Source of the DNA: Adiantum capillus-veneris
Taxonomy: Eukaryota; Streptophyta; Polypodiopsida; Polypodiales; Pteridaceae
NCBI GenBank assembly: GCA_014529385.2
Contig: CM043969.1
Location: 68,582,676-68,646,675, forward strand
Direction of reading: 5' to 3'
Length of the DNA: 64,000 nucleotides
Numbering within the stretch: position 1 is the stretch's first letter; every line of letters begins with the position of its first letter. A program made the position numbers and the translations under genes. Below are positions 11,137 through 22,046 of this stretch, piece by piece. The notes below the pieces were generated by a model that saw nothing but the letters and a program-made list of their open reading frames with translations, searched no databases and was not told the origin of the DNA.

Positions 11137-12372
11137 TCATGTGTATGAGAGTAAGCCCAAAGCTTTTCGGAAAGCTTCAAACTTTTCTCGTGATAACGCC
11201 TTCGTAAATAGATCTGCAATGTTATCATGTGTAGGACAGTAAGTTAGTGTGATCTCCCCTGCATGTAGCCTTTCCCTGACATAGTGGTAGTGAACCTCTA
11301 TGTGCTTTGTTCTTGCATGAAATACTGGATTCCTTGCAACTGCCATAGCACTCTGACTGTCAGTGAAAATGGTAGTGGGTGCCTGTTGACACTCACAAAG
11401 ATCTGCCAATAACCTGCGTATCCATACACAATCAACTGTTGCCGTGAAAGCTGCCCTGTACTCAGCTTCACAAGTTGATGTAGCCACTGTGGGTTGCTTC
11501 TTGCTTAGCCAAGATATACATGCATTTCCCAAGAAAAAACAATTGCCACTTGTGGAATGTCGTGTGTCAAAATCACCAGCCCAATCTGAATCGCTGTAAC
11601 CAAGAAGCTGCATAGAACTGTGCTTTCCATACATATCCCCCCTTGGAAAGAACATGGCAAGATTAGGGGTACCTGAAAGGTAACGAAGTATGCGCTTCAC
11701 AGCTTGGCAATGATGCATACCTGGGCTGTGCATAAATCTGCTTGCTTGTGAAACCCCAAATTGAATGTCTGGACGAGTGTTGCCTGCCAAATATATCAAG
11801 CAACCAATTGCAACTAGTGATCTAACTGTGGACGCACGAGAAGTAGGAGCAAAGGTTTCATCATAATCTATGCCTTTCTGTTGCGCATAGCCTTTTGCCA
11901 CAAGCCTTGCTTTGTACCTGTCAACAGTACCATCTTGTTTCCTTTTTACCTTAAAAACCCACTTTGTACCAATAGGCTTTTTACCTGTAGGCAAGTCCAC
12001 TAGATCCCATGTATGATTCTTATGAATAGAATCAATTTCTTGCTGCATAGCATCTTTCCACTGAACACACTCTAAAGCTTGTTCAAATGAATCAGGCTCA
12101 TCTGCATCACAAAGAGTGCTAAAGCAAGCCAAATCTACTTGCTCTCTACCAAAAGTAGTACCAGCACGTGTTTTTCGTGGCAACGGTGCATCCAACTTGC
12201 TATCCTGCAAAGTTTTCTGAACCCATTTAGGCAAGGTTCTTTCTTCCCTGAGAACTTCTTGCTCTTCACGCACAATTTCCTCTACATCATGAGGTGTCAC
12301 ATGCTGATCAAAAGATTGATCAAGATTATCAACCTGTTGTGAATCTTGATTTTCCACAAAAGAAGGAAGCAA
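11137..12372 (-). pseudogene. copia-1 reverse transcriptase/RNase H frame lacking the RT catalytic core
   Basis: A 411-codon open frame. The N-terminal part carries the start of copia RT (KPIGTKWVFKVKR, YKARLVAKGYAQQKG, DETFAPTSR). The frame then jumps from STVRSLVAI straight to GCLIYLAGNTRPDIQ at about 11806. The roughly 200 residues between these in copia-2, including the YVDD active site, are missing without loss of frame. RNase H follows intact in appearance: DSDWAG, CEAEYRA and FTDSQSA give the Asp/Glu/Asp residues, then FTKALSREKFEAF at the end. The product could not polymerise DNA. Mobilisation in trans by a relative such as copia-2 is conceivable but only inferred. Confidence 0.92.
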
Positions 12373-13781
12373 ACCTTCAAATACATCTGTGTCTGCATAT
12401 GAGGTACATCAAAAGCACATAATTCATATCCATAATTTACATCAGATTTCAAAAAATCACGACTTTCAAAAATCTGTTTTAGCAATTTAAAGTCTATAAC
12501 CTTTACTTCCACTACTGTACCCACAAATATACATTTGATTGCTTTATCATCAAGCTTCCCACGTAACTGGTGAGGGATGTGAGCATAAGCAAGACAACCA
12601 AAAACACGAAGATAACTGACTGAAGGTTTTTTGTCATACCAAGCTTCATATGCAGTAATGGTCTTCAAGGCACGAGTAGGACACCTGTTCAAAACATGTG
12701 CTGCACAAGCAACTGCCTCCATCCATAGCTTATGAGGCAAACTCTTAGCCTTGAGCATACATCTAGCTGTCTCCATTAAAGACCTGTTCTTCCTTTCTGC
12801 AACACCATTCTGTTGTGGTGTGTATGGCATAGTGCATTGGTGTTTAATGCCTTTCTTTCCCAAAAAATCCTTAAATGCACCTGACATGTATTCACCTCCT
12901 CGATCGGTACGAAGAGTCTGTACTTTGCAACCTGTTTCATTTTCAACCATGGCGACATAATGTTGAAAAACTGCAAACACATCTGACTTTGCTTTGAGTG
13001 GATACACCCAACAAAACCTGGAAAAGTCATCAATGAAGGTCACAAAATAAAGGCTGTTTCCTATAGATGGCGTCCTCATAGGACCACATACATCACTGTG
13101 TACAAGTTGCAACTTTCGTGTCGCTCTAACTGAACCATCCTGTGAAAATGCAAATCTGTGCATCTTTCCAAGAACGCAACCTTCACATACATGTCTTGGT
13201 GGCATCTCCAATAAAGACGAATCATGCACCATATTATGACGTTGTAAAGTCATCAAACTGCCATAACTAACATGCCCAAATCTAGCATGCCACAACTCAG
13301 CATCCTGCATGGCCTGAGTCTTTGTTTCTGCAATACATACCTGAATCTGCTTTTCATAACAATCTAGCACAAATAGTCCATTTTCCAGCGTACCTGTAGT
13401 GATAAGAGAATAACCATTCTCTCGATCTCGTACAACACATCTGTCATCCTCAAAAATGACCCGAAGACCATTTTTTGCAAGAGAGGATACAGACAACAAA
13501 TTCTTCTTGATCCCTGGAACATATAAGACATCTGGCAAGCATAAATCTGAACCATCTGAAATGGTAATCAAAATCTTACCAACGCCTTTGATTAGATAAG
13601 AAGCATTATTTGCACATGTCACCTTCTTTCCTGCTGGAGCTGCATCCAATGAACAAAACAAATCCTTCCTTGAAGTAATATGCCTGGATGCACCACTATC
13701 AAAGTACCAAATCATTTGTGTCTTGTCAACACTGTAAGCAGAAAAATTTGAACATACTACAAAAGCATAAGAATCCTGCAC
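12297..13781 (-). pseudogene. copia-1 protease and integrase
   Basis: A 494-codon frame. Near its N terminus is the aspartic protease motif WYFDSGASRHITS. Next come the GAG-pre-integrase region (ELWHARFGHVSYGSL), the zinc-binding cysteines (CEGCVLGKMHR) and the integrase core with HSDVCGP, TDRGGEYMS and NGVAERKNRS supplying the D, D and E residues. After KCIFVG the expected YSAESKGYRLYHP-type text is lost, and the frame wanders into nonsense, marking a deletion or frameshift near 12500. The upstream join to gag is also out of frame, near 13760-13780. Confidence 0.92.
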
Positions 13782-14724
13782 AAAGTTGCAGACTCTTCTT
13801 TAGCTGTAGAAGAATCACCAGAAGCTGAAACAACCAAACTTGACTCTTTCTTCTTTTCTTTAGCAATTCGCTTTTTACACTCACTAATGTAGTGACCAGG
13901 TTTCTTGCAGTAGTGACATTTACCTTTCTTCTTGGACTTGTCGGAATCACCTTTAGACTTCTCTGAAGATTGTCCTGCACTAGACTTGGAGTGATGAGCA
14001 CTCTCTTTACCCCTGTTTTTGTTCTGTACAACAAGAGCATGATCCATACCATCCACCTGTAAAGACTTGTTCTTACGTGATTGATCCTCCTGCAATAGCA
14101 AAGCCACTAACTCTTCAAAATGAAGAGGGTCAGGATTAGCTCGCAAAGACAGAGTCAAAGAAGTCTGAAAAGTCAAATAAGATGGTGGTAGTGAATTGAG
14201 TGTTTTGGAAACCAAGTCCTTCTCTGGAATCACTTCATCAATGCTAAGCAATTGCTCTTTAAGATCCCTGATTTTTGTAAGATGCTCGACAATATCGTCA
14301 CCTTCGTCCATCTGTATTTTGTCAAGTTGTTTCTTCAAAAACTCTATTCTGGCAGCGTTTCTTCCTCCAAACATAGCTTGCAGAGTGTTCCAAGCATCCT
14401 CAGAAGTTCTGCAAGATCTGATATGTGGTGTGATTGTCCTCTTTATGGTTAAGGCAATCACAGCCATAGCCTGTGCATCTTTAGTATCCCATCTCTTTTG
14501 CTCTGGAGTGACTTGTGAGGGTCCTGCACCAACAGCTGCACCACGACCAGGCGTGGCAGGTGCAATGCTACTGGACGAACTTCATCTCCAGATACATAAT
14601 CCCACAATCCTTTACCAACCAAAACATTTTTGGCCATAAAAGACCAAAGAGAATAGTTGGTACCATCCAATTTGTCTTCGGATGTAAACGCACCAAAAAT
14701 CTCTTTCTCCGTAGATTGAGCCAT
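13757..14724 (-). pseudogene. copia-1 gag
   Basis: Starts at the ATG of MAQSTEKEIFGAFTSEDKLDG (plus 14722-14724). It carries the copia gag text LDGTNYSLWSFMAKNVL, then a frameshift near 14570. It continues with MAVIALTIKRTITPHI, the LTKIRDLKEQLL region, and the zinc knuckle CHYCKKPGHYISEC (CX2CX4HX4C) near the C terminus. The frameshift means no full-length gag is made. The layout is the same as gag of copia-2 (ALIALSVKRTIIPHIRS, CHYCKANDHLIKSC). Confidence 0.9.
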
Positions 14725-15109
14725 ACTGTAGATGCACACAAGAGAGCAAAAGAACCTCCAAGAGATTCACAAATCTCCTCTCCAATCCAAGCAAAACTCT
14801 ACACAAAATCTCAGCACAAAGCTAAGACAAGCTGCTTCCCAAAAGAACTGTTTACCTGAAGAAAATCTGTCAAAAAGCACACCCTCTTGATCTAAACGCC
14901 TCCGAAAAGTAACTTCTGCTACGCTGCTCAGAACAAAATTCTGAGGGCTCGAACGGCTTCGAAAGGGGGGTAAAACCTCAGGTCACCTGTTCAGAATACT
15001 CCCGGAACGTCGAGGATGCTCGCGCGAACAAATTTTCCGAAAACTGCCTGAAAACTGCGATTGCGCGCATGGACGCGAAAACGCAAGTAGAGGCTCTGGA
15101 AATCACCTC

Positions 15110-15121
15110 GCTCTGATACCA
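15110..15121 (-). promoter_or_regulatory. copia-1 primer-binding site, initiator tRNA-Met
   Basis: Minus strand TGGTATCAGAGC, complementary to the 3' end of plant initiator tRNA-Met. It starts two bases inside the 5' LTR. Confidence 0.95.
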
Positions 15122-15123
15122 AT

Positions 15124-15401
15124 TGTTGAAGATGATGAAATAGGAAACAGAAGGAAGACAGCAACTCAGAGTAGGAAGAAGATGGAGAAGGAGAAGACAC
15201 AGAGCTTGTGTACGAGATCTCTGTAGTCTGTCTCTCTATATTGGAATAATAATTGTGTACAAACTCAGAGCTACAAAGCTTATATGAAACCCTAAGAGAT
15301 AAGGTGTCCTTTCACACCAGATGTCCAGGGAGAAAAACCCAGTGGGAGAAAAGTGCCCCTGGTGAAGCGCGTATACACACTAACACTACTACATGTCTAC
15401 A
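15124..15401 (-). mobile_element. copia-1 5' LTR
   Basis: 278 bp, followed on the plus strand by the target duplication TGTAC (15402-15406). The differences from the other LTR that I see are one in GATGAAA(C/T)AGG, one in ACTCA(A/G)AGC and one in CAGGG(G/A)GAAA. Confidence 0.95.
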
Positions 15402-15792
15402 TGTACATGCTCAATTGACCAAGATTATACAAAATATTACCAAAAATAAATAATCGTGATTATTTACTTTTGAGAAAAAAACCTGTAGTAAATAATTGTG
15501 ATTATTTACATTTGCTCCAGAATTGAGATATTTTGCCCAACTGAATATACCATAGGGTCAAGCACATCAAGTAGACTCCATAAATCAAATCTGGTGAAAT
15601 TTGGATCACAAAATTGAGACTTAAGCTAGATTCTTGGAATCAAAGTCTTCCGACAATAAACAGTTGATAACTTGGACAAATCTTGATCAAACTCAACCAA
15701 ACTTGTCCAGAGATCATAAAAAGGTAATTACTTTGCAAAACAAGCCGAAAAAGTGTAGAAACTGAGAAAAGTAAATAATCGGGATTATTTAC
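15402..15792 (+). repeat. hairpin array of gypsy-A, part 2
   Basis: Continuation of the array after the copia-1 insertion. Hairpins lie at 15446-15467 (ATAAATAATC-GT-GATTATTTAC), 15488-15509 (one mismatch) and 15771-15792 (centre GG). Removing copia-1 and one target duplication, the distance from 10567 to 15446 is 284 bp, and 15488 to 15771 is 283 bp, so the period of part 1 continues. Leader DNA without a recognised gene extends to about 16350. Confidence 0.85.
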
Positions 15793-16350
15793 TTTTGAGT
15801 CTCAAAAACAAGATTTTGGACTTTTGAGTTTGTACAGTGCTAGAACAACATAATACGTGCTAGATTTTGGAATTTTGAGCTTGTATAGTGCTAGAACAAC
15901 ATAATACAAGGCCACTCAGCAATTTTGGGTTCAATCGGATCCAAATTGGTACTTGTTAACTCAAATTCAAGTTGCAGATTAGTCCTTTAGCTCCTTGCAA
16001 GGATTAGAATTTGGAAATCTCAATTGCTGACTCACTTAGCTCAGATTGAAGAACCAAGTTGCAGGCAAAGAATTGGGAGCTTGACAAGAACTGAATTCAA
16101 GTCAAGTGGAAAAAATGGATAACAATCTAATCTGCAGGTTCGGTTATTCAAGGCCTAGATTTTCATCATTTCAAAGGCTGCAATCAATTCTCACACTTTC
16201 GAGCTAGAGTTAATCAACTCTTGTGAGTCTAAGAGAAATAGACTGCCAAAAGTACTTCGGCAAAAGCAGTCTTATCAAACCCGAGCATAAATGTTTTTGT
16301 TGATCAATACCAGAATCTGTTAGGAGACAATTTTTACGGAACTAGTCGAC

Positions 16351-17365
16351 ATGGGCTCATCTCGAGCTGAGCGTTCAAGTACAGTAGAGAAAGCCAGTAG
16401 CAGTGGTAACACAGGTACAAGTGCAACAGAGAAGATTTTATAGCTTTATGGCTATAATGGAGATCTTATACACAAATTCAAAAGGCCATACATAATTGAT
16501 GAACAGCAAAAGCAACACAGGAGACAAGATCCTATTGATTAGAGTAAAACCAGATTCAGAGAACTCCCAAATGTTCACAGACTTCGGTGGAGCCAGGTAT
16601 TGCAAGCTCGAAGATGAAGTGAAGATAGAGGTGCAAAAAATCAACCCAAGTGTTTATCCAAAAATTTGCACAAGCTTGCAAAACATACATTTAGTGCATA
16701 TGCAATTAGGATCATTGTACATGGACTGCAGTGGTCAGATCTATAGTCGAGAGCCACTAATGCAAGATCCAACAGATCAGCCAATTGAAGCTAGTCTAAT
16801 TGGAGAACCAAGCCAAAGACGGTACAAAGGTAAAGATGGAGCAGTCTATAGCTTGATGCTCAGTGTTTTAAAAGGAAATGCCGACAACTTGGCCCAAAAA
16901 GGAAAACTGTGCAAAAAGGATCAACCAATATTTGAACGGCCCACATACCAACTCATAGAAGTGCATCCAATGATAGATCAGAAAGGATGGTTCATTTTAG
17001 AGGAAATAATCTATTATAGCCCATCCTCTCTAGAGCTGAAGGATATTACTCGAGTAAACCCAGAATTTTGTACTGAGCCAAATTCTCCTCCATTGAAAAT
17101 CAAGCTTCGATGTTGTGACCAAACGAGCATATACTTTGACCTAGAACAGTTGTAGATATAGACGAGAGTCTAGCATCTATGATGCATTGGGTCGTGAAAC
17201 CACAGAAGCTCATATCATAGGAGACCCATGGGATAGACAATATCATGGCAAAGATAATGCTATCTACAGCTTGACATGGGGAATAATTTGTCATGTTTCA
17301 CGAAGATGCATAGGAAACTATGCAGAAGGTTTACAAATGTCAAACATCAACCTTGCTACCCAAAG
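16351..17365 (+). pseudogene. gypsy-A leader-proximal reading frame, function unknown
   Basis: Starts with ATG at 16351 (MGSSRAERSSTVEK), soon hits TAG, then shifts frame. From 16496 it is open for 219 codons to TAG at 17153, and a further frame runs from 17187 up to the gypsy-E boundary. Two segments look like diverged repeats of one domain: EASLIGEPSQRRYKGKDGAV and EAHIIGDPWDRQYHGKDNAI, each followed by YSL. Its place, after a long leader and where gag should start, matches the equally unrecognised N-terminal region of gypsy-B (31524-32265), which also begins MGS. I cannot name a function; it may be the N-terminal part of gag or a separate ORF1. Confidence 0.6.
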
Positions 17366-17386
17366 TGTACCTTCACAATCCCAAAA

Positions 17387-17390
<4 letters not shown>

Positions 17391-17450
<60 letters not shown>
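17391..17450. repeat. (GA)n microsatellite
   Basis: About 30 GA units inside the gypsy-E LTR, downstream of its TATA box on the LTR sense strand, where it reads as CT. Confidence 0.95.
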
Positions 17451-17456
<6 letters not shown>

Positions 17457-17738
17457 TTGCCAACTTGGGCACTTGAGAGTGTGTCAATGAGGAGCAAGAG
17501 AACCAAAAATACAATGATCCCTTGCTTATATATTCAAAAAAATTTGCAACTAGACTTCAAATGGAATGCATACAACTTGGCTAATGATAAGTAAACACTC
17601 CATAATACAACTTGACCAATGATAAGTAAACACTCCACAACGCAACTTGTGCATGCTCATACGCTTGTATAATCTTTCTACACTTGAAAAAATCACCCCC
17701 TCATTTCTTGGACCCTTCCTGGAAAGTGTACATACCAC

Positions 17739-17761
17739 ACGCACACACACACACACACACA
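17739..17761. repeat. (CA)n microsatellite
   Basis: Located in the gypsy-E LTR at the same relative place as the (TG)n tract 62597-62624 of the other LTR copy. Confidence 0.9.
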
Positions 17762-18992
17762 CTTGCTAACTTCACATAAAGCCAGTAGGTACTACTTTGG
17801 ACATGTGGTCTAGACAAGCTTATCAAATAAGGACTAGAGTCAACTTTCTAAATGAGGAAGGGATTATCTAACCCTAGAATTTAGATTTTCCCTTCAATTT
17901 ATTAAATTCCATAAACTTATCCTCCTCTAATTTAATTAGCTCAGGTACAAGACCTTTGCACAAACCTTGAAGGCTTTATGAAGCTAACTTGGGCTACAAC
18001 CTACCTACTTAATTAAGACGAACTTTTGTAAAAAATAAAACTCGCCCTTGGGCTTTAAGACTCCACCTTATGTGAAAAACCTTAGCACAATGCTTTGGAG
18101 GTGCCACCAAGCTACTCCCAATAAATTCAGATAATTTGTGGCAAGCTAGAAATTTACCCTAAGGCTTCCTAGACTTTATACTCGGAGTCTAAAGAGTTAT
18201 TTTAATGAATTAAACTTAGCATAGCTACTTTCTATTTTTAGACTCATATAATTGCTCTAAGTCATTTACTTTGTCCGCTACCTTTGATCAAGGCTTTGGG
18301 ATATAGTCATCCTTCTTTGATCTGTACCTATGACTGAGATAAATAAATAACAATTACCCTTGCTCTTTTATGAACTTTTTTCCATTTTGGTCCCAAGTCT
18401 TTGACCGGCTGGCCCATAATCATTTAATCAACTTTACTTGTTCTCTTTTATTTTCCCTAGACTTAAGTGGAAAAATTAAGTTGGGAAATAATTTTAGAAG
18501 ATAAAAAATTACTTTTCATGACATTACCTCTCCCTTGAAATCATAGTTGTCCTTGAATGCTATGGGGTAGGAAAAATAAAGTCATAGCTAGTCCTCTTAC
18601 TTTGGGTAGAGGATTCCTTTTTACCCTTCGACATTATTACACAGTGGTGACTAGCTCCACTTGATTCTTGGAAGGCTTAGCTAAAGCATGTATCTACTCA
18701 TCCCTTATCATCTTTCATAGTAGATTGGCAAGGTCTACTAGATACTTGAGAGACTAAGTTGTCGCACGCTTGATTCATGGTATGCATACACTTAAAACTT
18801 ATGAACATTCAAAAGAAATCTTAAAGTCAAACAAGATAAATTTATTTATATAAAATACTTGTTCATATATGATTCGTACCTTTGATCGGAGTCATTGTAA
18901 GTAATAACAATGTTTACATTATCCTTTAGCTAGATGTCTTGCATCCACCACCTTGCATCTTCAAAACAATAATTCTTAAATTTGACAAGATA

Positions 18993-19330
18993 TCATCGGA
19001 TAGTTTTGCTGCTTCTTGAAACCTTGTTCTCATATGGTATAATTCTCTTTGGATGCAAGATATCTTCTTGATCCGCAACCTCGGGTGGTTCTTTAATTAC
19101 TAGATCTTTGGGTGGCTCGCTCTTATAAGGTTTCAAGAGGCTCACTTGAAAGGCATTATGAATGAGCCAAGTACTTGGTAAGCTTAACTTGTAAGCTATT
19201 TCATTCATAAGATTAAGAACTTTAAATGGGCCATAATATATTTTTTCTAACTTGGCATAATAGTTTTGGTGACCCGTTATGCATTCTTACCAAAAAAATT
19301 GTGTGATCACAAGGTCTTATTGACATATTT
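18993..19330 (-). pseudogene. Ty3/gypsy integrase C-terminal remnant
   Basis: The minus strand reads GPFKVL-type text, frameshifted, then NEIAYKLSLPSTWLIHNAFQ, VSLLKPYK and later DILHPKRIIPYENKVSRSSK. This is the conserved tail of plant gypsy polyproteins downstream of the integrase core (usually AYKLELP...IHNVFHVSLLK), leading to the chromodomain region in chromoviruses. Only about 70-110 codons remain and the upstream part is out of frame. I see no full chromodomain. Confidence 0.85.
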
Positions 19331-20353
<1,023 letters not shown>

Positions 20354-20408
20354 AATTCATGCTGTCCTTGACATGACCTCATTGTCAATGTCGATGCGGT
20401 CTTTGTTG

Positions 20409-20823
20409 TCATTTTTCTTTCTTGTGCTTTATGTCCTTCACATCCAAACCACAAGTTGCAACATCTGTTGTTGTCATTATAGGGCTATTGCTAGATCTAA
20501 CTTCAGAAAGAAGCCATTCTCGTTCAACTTGACTCTTATCATCATGGATAGATAAAGATGCAAATTCATCCATTAGAAGTTGTCTAGTAACTTGATCAAA
20601 ACATCTTTTTGTTTCCATAAATATGATCACTTTACTTCCATCCATCATTCTCTTCAGTAAATCTGGCAGTTTTGAGTATTTCTCATTCTCAAAAACAAAT
20701 TCTACAATTTGTAGACCTGAATGATTGTCTTTTAGAGCTTATGAACCAATGACAACTTTGTAAGGATTCTGAAGAAATTGTCCAGCTAAACCTTCTACTT
20801 GTTTAGGCCAAGTTATACTCCAA
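20409..20823 (-). pseudogene. DEAD-box RNA helicase fragment (RH20/DBP2/p68-like)
   Basis: The minus strand reads WSITWPKQVEGLAGQFLQNP, YKVVIGS, a stop (plus 20739-20741), then ENEKYSKLPDLLK, DGSKVIIFMETKRCFDQVTR, LSIHDDKSQVEREWLL and SPIMTTTDVATCGLDVKDIK. These match the segment of p68-type helicases from motif III (SAT-WPK) through motifs IV and V (ATDVAARGLDVKDI). Changes at key residues (SAT to SIT, AAR to ATC) and the stop show a pseudogene. About 138 codons run without an intron. It breaks off exactly after KDIK and passes within about 55 bases into the PPT/LTR junction of LTR-D, in the same orientation. Capture by the retroelement is possible. Confidence 0.85.
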
Positions 20824-20829
20824 TACTAA

Positions 20830-22001
20830 GTCTATTTGTTAGGCCAAATCTAGGAGATAATTTTTTTGATTTGAGATTCAAAACCATGTTTGGTAGGGGC
20901 TTTTAATTCTTTTCCTTCTTTGTATCACTTGTACCGAATTTTTCTCCATTTCCTTCAATTTAATACCGCAGACATAAGAACTAGATATTCAGTTAAAATA
21001 AATAAAAAAACTTTTCAATATATATTAGAAAAAAAATCACTAAGAAAGCAATCAAATCTACACAATATGAGATTTGCAATGCACTCTAGTCAATTCCACA
21101 TATCGACCACATATGTTCTGAGCAAACATACACATTGCAATGCACTCTCTACATGTCATTATGGAATAGAAATAATATGAAATTGTCAATGCAATTGTAA
21201 ATATAATGATTAGTTATACATCCTCTGCGATCTGAAAACAATAAGACACAACTATATTCACATGCTACAAAGAATCATCAACATTTACATTGAAATGATG
21301 ATAATGATTTGCAAAACACACATGAAAAAAATAATGTCGATGATTGACAATCTCATGCAATAATAATCTTTGAATTATAATACATAATTCACTCCCTATA
21401 TAAACCAATGCATAAAACAAAGCAATGAAATCTTCAATACAATTACACAATTAAGGACTACTTGTACCCAATCAAGGATTGTAGCCCCCTTATGCATCCA
21501 ATTCAATATATAAAAGCTAATTTCACCCAAATTATTAAGGATAATAGCTCTCATATTGTGCAGTGGAAATGTATATCAATTCAAATCTATGATGGTGAAA
21601 AATGCAATACTTCAAGGATCTTTATATACGGAGTACACTAGTACAGAGCATCCGATCCTTGACTATCAACTCGTTATTTAAATATGCAACATTCTTCCAT
21701 GGACGTACTTTTGCCCATGTTTCCGTGCTCTGCTTCAGCGGCACACGAGGACTTGCGCCAAATTAGGAATGGGGGAATGTTAGCAGTGGCTAACACATGC
21801 TACACAAGCTAGGGATGCGCTATGGATGTGTACAATATTTCCTATTCACATTGTATAAGGTCTTGGGCTCATTGGGAGTTCCAAATTGTATATGCTAGCT
21901 AAAGGGCTCAACTTAATTTTTAGTAGGAAGGCTTATGGTGCATGCCTTTAAAAGAAATCCTTTATGCAAAGAGGCTTCATTGCTGAGTATCCATTCTTGA
22001 G

Positions 22002-22046
<45 letters not shown>

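Larger units (their letters stand above)
10812..15401 (-). mobile_element. copia-1: full-length Ty1/copia element with deleted RT core
   Basis: Two 278-bp LTRs (10812-11089 and 15124-15401), beginning TGTTGAAG and ending CTACA on the plus strand. A 5-bp target duplication TGTAC flanks it at 10807-10811 and 15402-15406. Primer-binding and polypurine sites show that it reads on the minus strand. The LTRs differ at three positions that I can see, so the insertion is not brand new. Coding parts are gag (with frameshift), protease plus integrase (frameshifted at the end), and an RT/RNase H frame missing the catalytic centre. Protein similarity to copia-2 places both in the same broad family. It cannot be autonomous. 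Confidence 0.95.
8645..17365 (+). mobile_element. gypsy-A: 5' part of a tRNA-Asp-primed Ty3/gypsy element, split by copia-1
   Basis: An LTR-like end followed by a tRNA-Asp primer-binding site (9038), then a long leader with a hairpin array, then a decayed reading frame (16351-17365). This is the order of a giant plant gypsy element with a long 5' leader. Copia-1 (10812-15401) interrupts the leader with target duplication TGTAC. The gag, pol and 3' LTR are missing: at about 17366 the sequence changes to a minus-strand gypsy LTR (gypsy-E). The left edge is blurred where the large inverted repeat ends (8640). Confidence 0.7.
17366..18523 (-). mobile_element. gypsy-E 3' LTR
   Basis: About 1.16 kb, with a TATA-like TATATAAGC (plus 17526-17535), a long CT tract in the sense strand downstream of it (plus 17391-17450), and a (CA)n run (17739-17761). 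It aligns over nearly 1 kb with 61755-62740. A 35-bp tandem duplication (AAGTAAACACTCC at 17591 and 17625) is present here but single in the other copy. The left boundary is tentative. Confidence 0.7.
17366..19330 (-). mobile_element. gypsy-E: 3' end of a minus-strand Ty3/gypsy element
   Basis: On the minus strand, an integrase C-terminal remnant (19330-18993) is followed by non-coding DNA. Then come a purine-rich tract (CAAGGGAGAGGTAA, plus 18524-18537) and an LTR starting TGTCATGAAAAG at 18523. The LTR appears to run to about 17366, where TGTACCTTC on the plus strand would be its terminal ACA. A second copy of the LTR lies at 61755-62740 on the plus strand. The element cuts into the gypsy-A frame. 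Its 5' half is absent. Confidence 0.75.
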
